A stretch of 64,000 bases of DNA from Lederbergia wuyishanensis (GTDB lineage Bacteria; Bacillota; Bacilli; Bacillales; Bacillaceae_C). The stretch lies in contig NZ_JALIRM010000001.1 in assembly GCF_022900255.1 (NCBI RefSeq), positions 558,001 through 622,000 of the forward strand, read 5' to 3'. Positions within the stretch are counted from its first letter, which is position 1; each line of letters opens with the position of its first letter. Below the pieces are notes generated by a model. That model searched no databases and had not been told where the DNA came from. It saw only the letters and a list, made by a program, of their open reading frames with translations. Shown piece by piece: positions 39,448 to 48,665 of this stretch. The translations under genes and the position numbers were made by a program.

Positions 39448-40203
39448 TTAAGATTCTTTATTAGCCTCATAGTCACCAATTACTTTATGCAGCCAAGAAA
39501 TACCCAAATCAAACCATTTTGCAAAATCGTTATCTACAAAAGATTTCATTCCTGATGAAGTTAAGGATTTACCTAATGACAATCCATGTGTTCCTCTTTG
39601 AAAAATATGTGATTCAAATGGGATGTTTTTTTCACTTAAAGCTTTCATAAAGAGAATCGAGTTCTCAATTGGAACAAGTTGGTCATCAAAGGTAGAGAAC
39701 AAAAAAGTTGGTGGAGTCAATTCATCAACTTTTTTGTCTAGAGAAGGTACGGGGAATGCAAGTATATTAGACATCGATGACAAAATACAAGGATAGCCTA
39801 ACATTAATGCATTCGGTCTATTTTTCCCCATAGTACCAAGTGCTGCTGCAAGATGACCTCCAGCAGAAAAACCGATAACGGCGATTTTATTTTCATCTAT
39901 ATTCCACTTTGTAGAATTATTTTTCAACATAGCTATTGCGTCTTCTGCATCCTTAAATGATGTTTCAAATGTAATATCTTCACCAACAGAATAGCGTAAA
40001 ATGAATGCATTAAACCCTTCAGCTAAAAATGCCATTGCAATTGGTTCTGCTTCGCGATCAGACGTATGATAATAACCACCGCCTGGAAATATCAATACAG
40101 CCGGACGAGTGGTTATATTACTGAATGCTGAGGAATTGTCTAATAAATATGCAGTTAGAGTGACTTCATTAATATTGTTTATATTAACTTTTTCGATTAT
40201 CAT
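39448..40203 (-). CDS. Alpha/beta hydrolase, acetyl-esterase type
   Basis: A 251-residue serine esterase of the BD-FAE/acetylxylan esterase type. The oxyanion loop is FPGGGYYHTSDREAEP, the nucleophile Ser in GFSAGGHLAA, the acid probably in FSTFDDQLVP, and the His in RGTHGLSLG. Likely removes acetyl groups from sugars; substrate unknown. No signal peptide, so it acts in the cytoplasm on imported material. AAAGGGGGC precedes the ATG. Confidence 0.88.
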   Translation of the reverse strand: MIIEKVNINNINEVTLTAYLLDNSSAFSNITTRPAVLIFPGGGYYHTSDREAEPIAMAFLAEGFNAFILRYSVGEDITFETSFKDAEDAIAMLKNNSTKWNIDENKIAVIGFSAGGHLAAALGTMGKNRPNALMLGYPCILSSMSNILAFPVPSLDKKVDELTPPTFLFSTFDDQLVPIENSILFMKALSEKNIPFESHIFQRGTHGLSLGKSLTSSGMKSFVDNDFAKWFDLGISWLHKVIGDYEANKES

Positions 40204-40374
40204 AATTAGCCCCCTTTATACTGTAAAATAAGATTTCTTTTATCAATTTTAACAGAATTTACATATTTCAAAAGAGTTAATATGACTGAATGTAAGATAA
40301 CCATGAATATAACCTGTAAATAATCAAACCAATTGTGTATACTAACAATAATATATTTTTAAGGAGTGATTGCT

Positions 40375-40686
40375 TTGTCATCTTCTAAAGCAAAAAAACA
40401 TAGACAAAAATTAATTCGTGAAGGACGTAGGAACCCTGAAGAAAACAGAAGCCCTTTTGCTTTTTCTGATATGAGAACAAGAACAACTAAAACCAAAAAG
40501 GATCAATTATATAAGATTAAGTATAAAAACCATTCTTCCCATAACGGAAATGATGGTTTTTATTTTTTTGCACGAATAGCAAATAAAATTCACTCGATTT
40601 TATTGCGTATTTATTTGGAATTTACTAATGCCCTCCTTCCTGTTACTTATATAGATCAAACAGCGCACCTAAGAATTATCAAATAA
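40375..40686 (+). CDS. Small basic conserved protein, possibly with a read-through extension
   Basis: Starts MSSSKAKKHRQKLIREGRR, then NPEENRSPFAFSDMRTRTTK and KTKKDQLYKIKYKNH. I recall similar small basic proteins in Bacilli but no function. The start is TTG at 40375, 8 bases after AAGGAG; the GTG at 40366 overlaps that site. A terminator hairpin lies inside the frame at 40525-40569, so the last 35-40 codons (from about NGNDGFYFF) may not be part of the original protein. Confidence 0.6.
   Translation: MSSSKAKKHRQKLIREGRRNPEENRSPFAFSDMRTRTTKTKKDQLYKIKYKNHSSHNGNDGFYFFARIANKIHSILLRIYLEFTNALLPVTYIDQTAHLRIIK
40525..40569 (+). terminator. Terminator inside the 3' part of the small basic ORF
   Basis: AAAAACCAT and ATGGTTTTT arms, then ATTTTTTT. 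It lies in frame before the stop codon. Confidence 0.65.
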
Positions 40687-41065
40687 ATTAACTTTTAATT
40701 TATCATCAAATAATATGTAATTACACATTTTTACATAAAGCCCAGTTTAAGATCAATAAAAAATTATTACTATTACTTTCATTAATACATTTATTACTCC
40801 CCTATTTCGGCATTAATTTATAGAAATAAATTAATCCATCATAACTACTTTTAAAGCATTTTTTTTCTAAGGTTTATTGCTCTGTAATAGTTTATTTCTC
40901 ATAGTACAAGTTGCATATCATCAAAATTAATAACTGACAAAAATACATTCTTTATACTGCCCCCCTTCTGACCTAATTTCGATATAAATAGACATTTAGC
41001 TGTTTCTTTATCATTCCATGACACATATAGATGTAAGGAAAATACTACATTGGGGGTAATAATTT
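40687..41065. other. Long AT-rich gap before the coat gene
   Basis: No gene seen on either strand. It should contain the late-sporulation promoter of the cotB-like gene, but I cannot assign a convincing sigma-K box. Confidence 0.4.
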
Positions 41066-41686
41066 ATGAATATGGAAATGATGCTTACATTAGTAGGTAA
41101 GTCTATAAAAATAGGTAGAGGCGGGGCGGAATCTAGAATAGGTCAATTAATGACTGTTGCTGACGATCATGTTGCTCTGCTTACTCAAGATGAAGGTATA
41201 GTTTATTACAACACACAACATATTAAAAGTTTAACTGAAAATGCTAAAACCGAATCAACATCTAACATAGCGGTTTCCGAAGACTATGAATTTATACAAG
41301 CAAGAGATATGAATAGTGTTTTAGGGAACTTAAAGTATCATTGGATAAAAATTAACCGAGGAGGACCAGAATCTATAGAAGGGGTATTGGACGAAGTTAA
41401 TGGAGATTATTTAACTATCATTTCAAATGAGGAAATAATCCGTGTATCTATGTTTCATATTCGTAATTTTAGCTACGGAGCTAAAGTTGATCAATCATTG
41501 ACACAAGTAGATGTAGATTTGGACAAAGAAAAAGATAATAATCAACAAAATGCAAAAGAAGAAAACACAAAAGAAGATAAAAACGAAAAGAAAAAGAATA
41601 AAGAAAGCAAAAAAAATAAAGATAAGAAAGATAAAAGCAACAAACAAGAGAAAAAGCAAAAAGAAAAAGAAGGAAAAAAATCGTAA
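41066..41686 (+). CDS. CotB-like spore coat protein with Lys-rich tail
   Basis: A 206-residue protein with two repeats of the CotB fold: IGRGGAESRIGQLMTV and INRGGPESIEGVLDEV, each followed by a beta segment ending in a HI-x-(S/N)F/L motif. CotB of B. subtilis has the same RGGPES repeats and a Ser-rich tail phosphorylated by CotH. Here the tail (about 155-206) is almost only Lys, Glu, Asn and Asp, with few Ser. GGGGGT lies 8 bases before the ATG. The downstream ywrK- and ywrJ-like genes repeat the B. subtilis neighbourhood, but cotH and cotG are absent. Confidence 0.82.
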   Translation: MNMEMMLTLVGKSIKIGRGGAESRIGQLMTVADDHVALLTQDEGIVYYNTQHIKSLTENAKTESTSNIAVSEDYEFIQARDMNSVLGNLKYHWIKINRGGPESIEGVLDEVNGDYLTIISNEEIIRVSMFHIRNFSYGAKVDQSLTQVDVDLDKEKDNNQQNAKEENTKEDKNEKKKNKESKKNKDKKDKSNKQEKKQKEKEGKKS

Positions 41687-41804
41687 AACACATAAATATA
41701 ATACTAAAAAAATAGAGATTGATAGGCTGCACTATGAACCTTTTAAAAATTTACATTAGATTTAGCAAATAATGCGCCAAACCAAGAAAGGAGGAGAAAT
41801 CTTC

Positions 41805-41939
41805 ATGGTTATTCTTTATTTTTCAATTATAGGTGGATTGTTTTATAAAATGTTTTTATATCCATCAATTGAAGATAAACATCGAAACAAATCAGCTAAT
41901 ACATCAATTACAAAAAAGGCAGCTGATTTAAATGCTTGA
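41805..41939 (+). CDS. Small single-span membrane protein (44 aa)
   Basis: MVILYFSIIGGLFYKMFLYP forms one hydrophobic segment; a polar tail ending KKAADLNA follows. AAAGGAGGAG is 8-9 bases upstream of the ATG, a very strong site. Its stop overlaps the start of the transporter gene by 8 bases (ATG at 41932), so it is translationally coupled to it. Unknown function; perhaps a small subunit or simply a coupling peptide. Confidence 0.6.
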   Translation: MVILYFSIIGGLFYKMFLYPSIEDKHRNKSANTSITKKAADLNA

Positions 41940-43287
41940 AACCTCTTTTACTATAATGTTGGTTGTTTTTACATTAACGATTATATTAATGTTATGGCGG
42001 CCACTTGGTATTAACGAAACAATTCCAACCACAATTGGTGCAGCTATTGTTCTATATACAGGTATTGTTTCCTGGGATGATGTAATAGGGATATTATTGA
42101 TTGTAAACGGTCCTGCATTGACCATATTGTCTACTATTATGATGACAATTGTACTAGATAGTATAGGTTTTTTTCGGTGGATCGCATTAAATATAGTAAA
42201 TAATTCAAAGGGTTCAGGAATTAGATTATACCTATTTACTAACTTACTTTGTTTTTTTATGACGATGCTATTTAATAATGATGGCAGTATTCTGATTACA
42301 ACACCAATTATTATTTATATAGTTAAAATCTTAAAACTAAAACCTCATCAAATCCTCCCTTATTTAATTTCAGGTGCTCTCATTGCGACTGCTGCAAGTG
42401 CTCCGATAGCTGTTAGCAATATTTCAAATCTGATAGCCCTAAAGATTGTTGGCTTAAGTTTAAACAGTTATGTTCAAATGATGTTTATCCCCTCGATGCT
42501 TGGAATTTTAACGATTGCTGTATTGATGTTTCATTATTTTAAAAATAACATTCCAAAAAAAATAAATACTATTCAATTAAAATTAGACCCCCATAACATG
42601 CAGTATAAATACTCTCACCCGCTTGAAATAAAAAGTGATAATACAATAATTGATTGGAAACTGTTTAAAATCAGTCTGATCATTGTAGTTGCAACAAGAG
42701 CCAGCTTTTTTGTCCTTTCTCCTCTTGGAATAGCAACCGAATGGGTTGGCTTAATTGGAGCTGCAACTTTGGTTTTGTTAAGGTGGATAAAAACAGGTAC
42801 AGGTATATTTGATATAGTAAAAAAGACACCTTGGCATATATTATTGTTTGCATTTAACATGTATGTGCTCGTTTACGGTTTGAAAAATATAGGTTTAAAT
42901 GACTTTATTGTCTTATCAATTAAAGGTTTCGTAGAACTTGATCCTTTAAACGCTACATTTGTAATGGGATTACTTTCCACATCTTTTTCGAATTTATTTA
43001 ATAATCTTCCAGCTGTTATGATTAGCACCTTGACGATAATAGACATGGATTTGGATCCATTGCTTCTACAGGTGGCATACCTAGCAAATGTAATTGGAAG
43101 TGATATTGGGGCTTTATTAACTCCAATTGGGACCCTCGCTACGTTAATTTGGATGTTTATCCTTAAAAAAAATTCAATAAATATATCTTGGGGTCAGTAT
43201 CTAAAAATAACGCTTTTTGTAATTCCAATAGGCTTGATTGTTAGTTTATTAAGTTTATACTTATGGGTTATTTGGTTATTTGATTAA
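41932..43287 (+). CDS. ywrK: YwrK-like ArsB/NhaD-superfamily ion transporter
   Basis: A 451-residue membrane protein with about 11-12 helices and the ion-transporter-superfamily pattern: LFNNDGSILITTPIII near 120 and SFSNLFNNLPAVMIS near 345, the two half-helix hairpins. B. subtilis YwrK is annotated as a possible arsenical pump and lies beside cotB, cotG and ywrJ. No arsR or arsC is nearby, so arsenic resistance is doubtful. Position between coat genes hints at a sporulation role. Confidence 0.82.
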   Translation: MLETSFTIMLVVFTLTIILMLWRPLGINETIPTTIGAAIVLYTGIVSWDDVIGILLIVNGPALTILSTIMMTIVLDSIGFFRWIALNIVNNSKGSGIRLYLFTNLLCFFMTMLFNNDGSILITTPIIIYIVKILKLKPHQILPYLISGALIATAASAPIAVSNISNLIALKIVGLSLNSYVQMMFIPSMLGILTIAVLMFHYFKNNIPKKINTIQLKLDPHNMQYKYSHPLEIKSDNTIIDWKLFKISLIIVVATRASFFVLSPLGIATEWVGLIGAATLVLLRWIKTGTGIFDIVKKTPWHILLFAFNMYVLVYGLKNIGLNDFIVLSIKGFVELDPLNATFVMGLLSTSFSNLFNNLPAVMISTLTIIDMDLDPLLLQVAYLANVIGSDIGALLTPIGTLATLIWMFILKKNSINISWGQYLKITLFVIPIGLIVSLLSLYLWVIWLFD

Positions 43288-43306
43288 TAAGGAGTGAAAA
43301 GCAATC

Positions 43307-43984
43307 TTGAAAAATATATTTCAAAGTCTTTCCAAAGAAGTTATTCTTTTGGAAATATCCGGAAAAAAATATATTCATGGTACTTTTATTGATTCAGGTA
43401 GTGATATATTGGTCTTATATAACGGTAAAGAGTTTGTTTATATTCCCTTGGTTCATATTCAAAATTTTAAAGTCGATAATAATAATGAATATTTTATAGA
43501 GGAACCTCCAGAATTTCAGGGTATCTATACAGAAGCTAATAAAGAGGAATTGTCATTAAGAAAAATACTTACATTGGCAAAAGGTATGTTTGTTAAGATT
43601 TATGTAACGAGCAGCCAACCTTTGAGCGGCTATATAACGAGCATAATGAATAATTATTTTGTATTTCACTCTCCAGTATATAAAACTATGTATATTACAT
43701 TAAATCATCTTAAATGGTTGATTCCTTATTCCGAAAATGAAAGACCTTACAATTTAAGTGAAGAACATTTTCCTGTACAACTGACCGACTTATCTCTATC
43801 AAGAACTTTTGAAGTGCAGGTCAGTAAATTTAAAAACAAGATGGTAATGATTAATATAGGAGAGAAAGAGCACCATATTGGTAAAATTAATAATGTACAG
43901 GATCAGATTGTAGAGATTCAAACGGCAGATCCAACCCCATATTATCTCACCCTAAATCACATTAAAACTCTTCATCAATTATAA
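43307..43984 (+). CDS. ywrJ: YwrJ-like protein related to CotB domains
   Basis: 225 residues, the length of B. subtilis YwrJ. Three repeats of a small beta-rich domain can be followed: VILLEISGKKYIHGTFID, VKIYVTSSQPLSGYITSI and VMINIGEKEHHIGKINNV, each ending in HI-x-N/L-like strands. These look like degenerate CotB-type repeats, so it is probably a coat component. The start TTG at 43307 is 12 bases from AAGGAG, longer than ideal. Last gene of the coat cluster. Confidence 0.75.
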   Translation: MKNIFQSLSKEVILLEISGKKYIHGTFIDSGSDILVLYNGKEFVYIPLVHIQNFKVDNNNEYFIEEPPEFQGIYTEANKEELSLRKILTLAKGMFVKIYVTSSQPLSGYITSIMNNYFVFHSPVYKTMYITLNHLKWLIPYSENERPYNLSEEHFPVQLTDLSLSRTFEVQVSKFKNKMVMINIGEKEHHIGKINNVQDQIVEIQTADPTPYYLTLNHIKTLHQL

Positions 43985-44021
43985 AATAGGTTTATAGATT
44001 AAAACCGCCAATATAGATAAC

Positions 44022-44070
44022 TGTACTGCACCCCAATTGTTAGACACAATCTAATTAGAGGTGCAGTTCA
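44022..44070. mobile_element. 49-bp IS3-type remnant (two ends without a middle)
   Basis: Starts TGTACTGCACCCCAATTGTT and ends in AGAGGTGCAGTTCA. These resemble the left and right inverted ends of IS3/IS150-group elements, TGnACTGCACC, facing each other. No transposase remains. It could also serve as a weak hairpin behind the MetRS gene. Confidence 0.5.
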
Positions 44071-44100
44071 TTAATTCTCTGGAGTTCAATTATATAATCA

Positions 44101-45738
44101 TTAACTGCATGATTTTTTTTTCAGTTTTTCTACTTCAATTGCAATATTTTCCACATCAACCCTATTAAATAAAGGATTCACTGTTTTCAAAGAAGTGGCG
44201 GTGCATTCTATTGCTTCCCACTTATAAGCGGATATTTCTAATAACTCCTTTATCTTCTCACTTGAAAATGGTAAAAACGGATGCAGCAGCTGTGCTAAAT
44301 TTACGATAATATACATGCATGTTGCCATTGTATTATCACAATGTTCCTGTTGATCTTTAATTTGTATCCAAGGTTTCTCTTCATCGAAATATTTATTTGA
44401 TTTTCTAATAAAATCAAAGATGATTTCCAGAGCATGTTTAAAGTGTGTATCTTCAATTAATTTACCTACATCATCATATAATTGTTGTACCGCTCCTTTG
44501 ATTTGTTCAGCAACATTTCCCATTGGAATGATCCCTGAATACGATTTTTCAAGAAACTTTAAAGTTCTATTAACAAAATTTCCATATGCGCCTAATAACT
44601 CACTATTATGACTGTAGATAAATTCTCTCCACGAAAAATCGGAATCTCTGTTTTCTGGTGCATTGATCGTTAAAAAATAACGAATCGAATCTGGTTCATA
44701 TTTTTTTATCATATATGGAACCCAAACTGCCCAATTTTTACTAGTAGAAAGCTTTTTCTTCTCTATTGTTAAATATTCATTTGATACGATATGCTTAGGC
44801 AGACTTTTAATCCCTGCCCCTAATAAAATAGATGGCCAAATGATTGTATGAAATGGAATGTTATCTTTTCCGTGTATATAATAGGATTTTGTATCTGTTT
44901 TCCAAAAGTCTACATCACTTTGATTACAATCCTTCGCCCATTTTTTGCTAGCTGAAAAATAACCTGCCACTGCTTCTATCCATACATAGATTTTCTTTTC
45001 TTCATAGCCTTTAACAGGTACAGAAACACCTATCGGTAAATCGCGAGAAACAGGGCGATCGTGCAAACCTTCCTTTAAATACCTCTCAGTCAAATGAATA
45101 GCATTTTCTCGCCACAAATGTTGTTTTTTTGCATGTTCAACATATTCCTTTAATTCAGTTTGAAATGCACTTAATTTAATATAAAAATGTTCTGTTTTCT
45201 TAGATGAAGGAGAATCACAACATATTTTACATCTTTTCTCTAAAAGGTCTAATGGATCTAATATTTCTGAACAGTAATCACACTGATCCCCCCTTGCTTC
45301 CTTCTTACAGTTAGGACAAATCCCTTCGACATATCGGTCCGGCAAAAATTGATCACAAGTATGACAATATGCTTGCTCAACCTCTCTTTTATAGATGTAT
45401 CCGTTTTTTAACAACTGTAAAAATAGATCCTGAACGATCTCGTGATGAAGTGCTGTATCTGTACGTGTGTAACAATCATACGTGAAACCTAGCTTTTTAA
45501 AACAATTGCTAAACTCTTCATGATATTTGTCTGCAATTACTTTAGTAGTAACACCTTCCTGTTTTGCTCTGATTGAAATTGGTGTTCCATTACAATCACT
45601 GCCTGATACATATAGAACCTTCTCCCCCTTAGCTCTATAATATCTCGCTAAAATATCCCCTGATAATAAACTGGCGATGTGTCCTAAATGAAGAGATCCA
45701 TTTGCATATGGCCATGCTCCACCAATCAAAATATTCAT
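44101..45738 (-). CDS. metG: Methionyl-tRNA synthetase, second type (MetRS2-like)
   Basis: Class Ia synthetase of 545 residues. The signature HLGH is at 17-20 in [15 protein letters not shown]. The inserted zinc domain has four CxxC-type knuckles (CHTC, CPNC, CDYC, CKICC). The KMSKS loop reads [12 protein letters not shown]. The C-terminal tRNA-binding extension of the usual Bacillus MetS is absent. Such MetRS2 enzymes in S. pneumoniae and B. anthracis resist inhibitors of the main enzyme. ATG at 45738 has GGAGGAGGG upstream; the longer frame would run into the T-box. Under a Met T-box leader. Whether a second metS exists cannot be seen here. Confidence 0.9.
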   Translation of the reverse strand: MNILIGGAWPYANGSLHLGHIASLLSGDILARYYRAKGEKVLYVSGSDCNGTPISIRAKQEGVTTKVIADKYHEEFSNCFKKLGFTYDCYTRTDTALHHEIVQDLFLQLLKNGYIYKREVEQAYCHTCDQFLPDRYVEGICPNCKKEARGDQCDYCSEILDPLDLLEKRCKICCDSPSSKKTEHFYIKLSAFQTELKEYVEHAKKQHLWRENAIHLTERYLKEGLHDRPVSRDLPIGVSVPVKGYEEKKIYVWIEAVAGYFSASKKWAKDCNQSDVDFWKTDTKSYYIHGKDNIPFHTIIWPSILLGAGIKSLPKHIVSNEYLTIEKKKLSTSKNWAVWVPYMIKKYEPDSIRYFLTINAPENRDSDFSWREFIYSHNSELLGAYGNFVNRTLKFLEKSYSGIIPMGNVAEQIKGAVQQLYDDVGKLIEDTHFKHALEIIFDFIRKSNKYFDEEKPWIQIKDQQEHCDNTMATCMYIIVNLAQLLHPFLPFSSEKIKELLEISAYKWEAIECTATSLKTVNPLFNRVDVENIAIEVEKLKKKSCS

Positions 45739-45763
45739 GATATTCCCTCCTCCTAAATCAAAT

Positions 45764-46055
45764 AAAAAAACCCCGTCCCAAGACAAAATTGTCAAAGGAC
45801 GAGGTTTACCTCGTGTTACCACCTTTATTTACTAATCACTCACATGATTAGCCTCCAGAAGTACGGAACTGAATCGTTCTTATACTTTGACATTTATAAC
45901 GAGTGCCAAATCTCGTCGTAGCCTTACTGCATAAAAGCTCGGCTATACAACTCTGAGACCATCTTCAATCAACTCTCCTTTGCTTCTTTTCAGCTACCGA
46001 AGCTCTCTGTAAAAGAATTCATTGATCTACTCTTCTCTTCATCGTCTTTACAATA
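45764..46055 (-). ncRNA. T-box leader, Met-specific
   Basis: On the minus strand stem I begins near GACGATGAAGAG and has the conserved AGAGAGCTTCGGT loop region. A likely specifier ATG lies at 45960-45962 in GAAGATGG. The T-box AAAGGTGGTAACACGAG is at 45810-45826 and can pair with the 5' arm of the terminator CCTCGTCC...GGACGGGG (45771-45804) followed by T7. Uncharged tRNA-Met would favour antitermination of the MetRS gene. Confidence 0.9.
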
Positions 46056-46221
46056 ATAATTTTCCTTATTATTACATTTTCCTTAATGAAAAACAAGGTG
46101 ATAATGAGGAATAAATAATAAAAACTTTACTTTTTCTCAGCAAAATTATTATTGACCACTATACATTTAAACAATCATTTTCTATACTATTTTTAAAGGA
46201 ATTAAACTGGAGGTTTATTTT

Positions 46222-46395
46222 ATGACGGAAGGTCCTAAGAAAATATCACTACAAGAATTGATGCAGAAAAAACTTGCCGACAAAAAAGCTGCACAAAAAT
46301 CTCAAACTGGTTCAAAAGGCAGTACAGAAACAAAAAAATTAAAAAGTCAGCAAACTAAAAAAACGAATAACACAAGAAGAAAAATGGGAGTTTAA
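46222..46395 (+). CDS. Small basic protein, 57 aa
   Basis: MTEGPKKISLQELMQKKLAD then a Lys/Gln/Thr-rich tail ending NNTRRKMGV. CTGGAGG lies 8 bases before the ATG and a terminator follows, so it is a real gene. Similar small basic proteins occur in Bacillus, but I do not recall a function. Unstructured in appearance; nucleic-acid binding is possible. Confidence 0.6.
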   Translation: MTEGPKKISLQELMQKKLADKKAAQKSQTGSKGSTETKKLKSQQTKKTNNTRRKMGV

Positions 46396-46403
46396 CTCCA
46401 AAG

Positions 46404-46440
46404 AGGTTTATGGATTAATTAATTCCATAAACTTTTTTAT
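46404..46440 (+). terminator. Terminator after the 57-aa gene
   Basis: GTTTATGGATT and AATTCCATAAAC arms, then T6. Confidence 0.75.
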
Positions 46441-46473
46441 TTCAGATAAAATACTGAAATTCTTAAATCACTA

Positions 46474-46512
46474 AAAATAAAAAAAGTATGAGAAGCAGTG
46501 ACTCCTTCTCCC
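46474..46512 (-). terminator. Terminator of the ABC1-kinase gene
   Basis: Minus strand GAGAAG and CTTCTC arms, then ACTTTTTTTATTTTT. Confidence 0.65.
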
Positions 46513-48135
46513 TCATCCTCTTCTATAATCTTGCATATATTTCAACCATTTTTTCTGCTTAGAGTTGGATATTATGTACCCTACACTACCAATTACAAAT
46601 ATACCAATCGCAAGTTTCCATAATATAGGGCTTGTCAAATAAAAACCAATTGGAATACCTATCATCCCAATGAGTATTAATTGATATAACCGTTTTTTAT
46701 TATTTTCATAAATCGTAAATTGAAATTGTCTTCTTTGCTCGACTTCTTTCAAATGTTCTAACTGTTGAGGCAATGTTAGAAACTCTTTTAATGAATAGAC
46801 AATTCTAAATAAAGGCTGTGATTGAATCCAATGCCACACAAATGACCACATATTATTTCCGTGTTTTTCTAACCAATCCATAAAAACAGGCTTAACCAAG
46901 ACAATTATTTCTTCCTCTGGAACCAATTCACGGATCATACCTTCTATCGTAACAAAAGATCTACCAAGGAAAACAAACCTTGTTGGAACTTGTATAGGAA
47001 GGGCTCTAATTAAATCGTTCATTTCCAATTTTAAAGCAATTAAATCAATTTCTTTTAATTGTGAAGGGCTGAAGGACATAAGTTCAGCCAATAGTCTCTC
47101 CATCGTTCGAGTATCGGCTTCAGGAAGTAGAAATCCTAAATGAATAAAACTTTCAACAGCTTTAGAATAATTTTTGGATAATATACTTTCTATTAATGCT
47201 TGGAAATGGGCAGCATCCGTTTTCGTTATTTCCCCAATCATGCCAAAATCTAGTAATATTATTTTTCCTTCTTCAGTTACAAGAACATTTCCTGGATGTG
47301 GGTCAGCGTGAAACATACCAGCCTCTAACCATTGTGGGAGAAAAATAGAAATCAGATTTTGTGCCAACTCATTTCGATTAATCGATAATCGGTCCAATGC
47401 TTCTACATTAGTAAGTCTTACTCCTTCCATCCATTCCATCACAAGTACTTTTGACGTACTTAATTCTGTATAAACGGATGGGATGATTATATCTTCAACG
47501 TCTTTAAATCGTTCCTTAAATGAATGAAGTGAATTTTGTTCTTTTACAAAATCAAGTTCTCTTTCAATTACTTCTTTCAGTTCCTTAAATAATACCTTTA
47601 GATTTATGAAGCCTTTTGGTATAGGAATTAAGTGATCGACAAACCATATTATAAAACTAAGTGTACGAAAGTCAGTTCGTATTATCGATTCTATATTAGG
47701 ACGCTGTACTTTAATTGCGACCTTACTACCATCATTAAGTATCCCTTTATACACTTCTCCAATAGAAGCGGAGGCAATAGCCTTTTTTTCTATCGACAGC
47801 AAGTATTGATCAATTGTTCCTCCCCACTCTTTTTCTAGAATATCCTGAATCTTATCAAAATCAGAAGGTGGAACATTATCAGTTAGATCTTGAATTTGCC
47901 TAATGAATGAGTAAGGAAGTAAATCTCCACGAATGCTTAGCATCTGACCAATTTTTATAAGTAAACCTTCTAATTCAAACAGTGTTTTTCTAAAACGCTC
48001 CCCTATTTTCTCCCACAGCTTATCCCAGTCAGCTTCTGACTTTCTAAGGATTTTATAGGAATAAATTTGGAGAAAACAAATAAAGAACATCGAAAGTACC
48101 TTATAAATACGAAAAAGCTTATTCGTTTTTTTCAT
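46513..48135 (-). CDS. ABC1/UbiB-family atypical kinase-like protein
   Basis: A 540-residue UbiB-family protein. Diagnostic motifs in order: LLIKIGQMLSIRGDLLP (KxGQ), ASASIGEVYKG (the Ala-rich loop), VAIKVQRP with the ATP lysine, GMFHADPHPGNVLV and LLDFGMIG. Two hydrophobic segments near the C-terminus anchor it in the membrane. In other bacteria UbiB supports quinone synthesis; in Firmicutes, which use menaquinone, the role is open. ATG at 48135 has AGAGG 6-7 bases upstream, so the frame to 48186 is not used. Confidence 0.87.
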   Translation of the reverse strand: MKKTNKLFRIYKVLSMFFICFLQIYSYKILRKSEADWDKLWEKIGERFRKTLFELEGLLIKIGQMLSIRGDLLPYSFIRQIQDLTDNVPPSDFDKIQDILEKEWGGTIDQYLLSIEKKAIASASIGEVYKGILNDGSKVAIKVQRPNIESIIRTDFRTLSFIIWFVDHLIPIPKGFINLKVLFKELKEVIERELDFVKEQNSLHSFKERFKDVEDIIIPSVYTELSTSKVLVMEWMEGVRLTNVEALDRLSINRNELAQNLISIFLPQWLEAGMFHADPHPGNVLVTEEGKIILLDFGMIGEITKTDAAHFQALIESILSKNYSKAVESFIHLGFLLPEADTRTMERLLAELMSFSPSQLKEIDLIALKLEMNDLIRALPIQVPTRFVFLGRSFVTIEGMIRELVPEEEIIVLVKPVFMDWLEKHGNNMWSFVWHWIQSQPLFRIVYSLKEFLTLPQQLEHLKEVEQRRQFQFTIYENNKKRLYQLILIGMIGIPIGFYLTSPILWKLAIGIFVIGSVGYIISNSKQKKWLKYMQDYRRG

Positions 48136-48198
48136 AAAAAACCTCTCATGTTCAATGTAAATATCAATCCATTTACTAACATTCACATTGAAAATAAA

Positions 48199-48651
48199 TT
48201 ATAGGTCAAGAGATAAACGCACCATATCTACAGCTTGTATGCCATTTTCATAAATCACTTCATCATAATGTTTAATAAAAAAATCTTTATCAATTCCAGT
48301 TATTCTAAATCCACATTTTTGATATAAGGCAAGTTGACTTATACTTGAATTCGCTGTTCCAATTTCGATCGTTTTATATCCTTTTAACTTTGCTCTATCA
48401 ATAGCATCAATGACTAATTGCTTACCTATTCCTTTCCCATGGAAATTTTCAGCAACGGCAACATTAACTAATTCTACTGTTTTGGGTCTTGTAGGTAAGA
48501 GGACAAAAACGCCTATAATATTATGATTTTCCTCGGCAACAAAGCATTCCCCTCTACTTATATATTCACTGATTAATTCATAAGAAGGGTCAGCTAACAA
48601 TAATAGATTAATTGGAGGTTGTTCATTAACATTTAATTTTCGAATGTCCAT
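48199..48651 (-). CDS. GNAT acetyltransferase
   Basis: A 150-residue GNAT with VELVNVAVAENFHGKGIGKQ as the acetyl-CoA strand and pyrophosphate loop, and LALYQKCGFRITG at the C-terminal motif B. It resembles the YvbK branch. It starts 14 bases after the HAD gene stop (minus strand), so the two probably share a transcript. Substrate unknown. Confidence 0.85.
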   Translation of the reverse strand: MDIRKLNVNEQPPINLLLLADPSYELISEYISRGECFVAEENHNIIGVFVLLPTRPKTVELVNVAVAENFHGKGIGKQLVIDAIDRAKLKGYKTIEIGTANSSISQLALYQKCGFRITGIDKDFFIKHYDEVIYENGIQAVDMVRLSLDL

Positions 48652-48665
48652 TTACTAATCCACCA

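Noticed and set aside
41010-41045. Possible sigma-K promoter before the cotB-like gene
   Set aside because: CATATAGATG fits only part of the -10 consensus and the -35 match is trivial.
41481-41759. Frames opposite to or overlapping the Lys-rich tail of the cotB-like gene
   Set aside because: They are products of A-rich low-complexity coding sequence.
41932-43287. Arsenite efflux pump arsB
   Set aside because: No arsR or arsC nearby, and the neighbourhood matches ywrK by the coat genes.
48136-48186. N-terminal extension of the ABC1 kinase
   Set aside because: The upstream ATG has no ribosome site, whereas AGAGG precedes the ATG at 48135.
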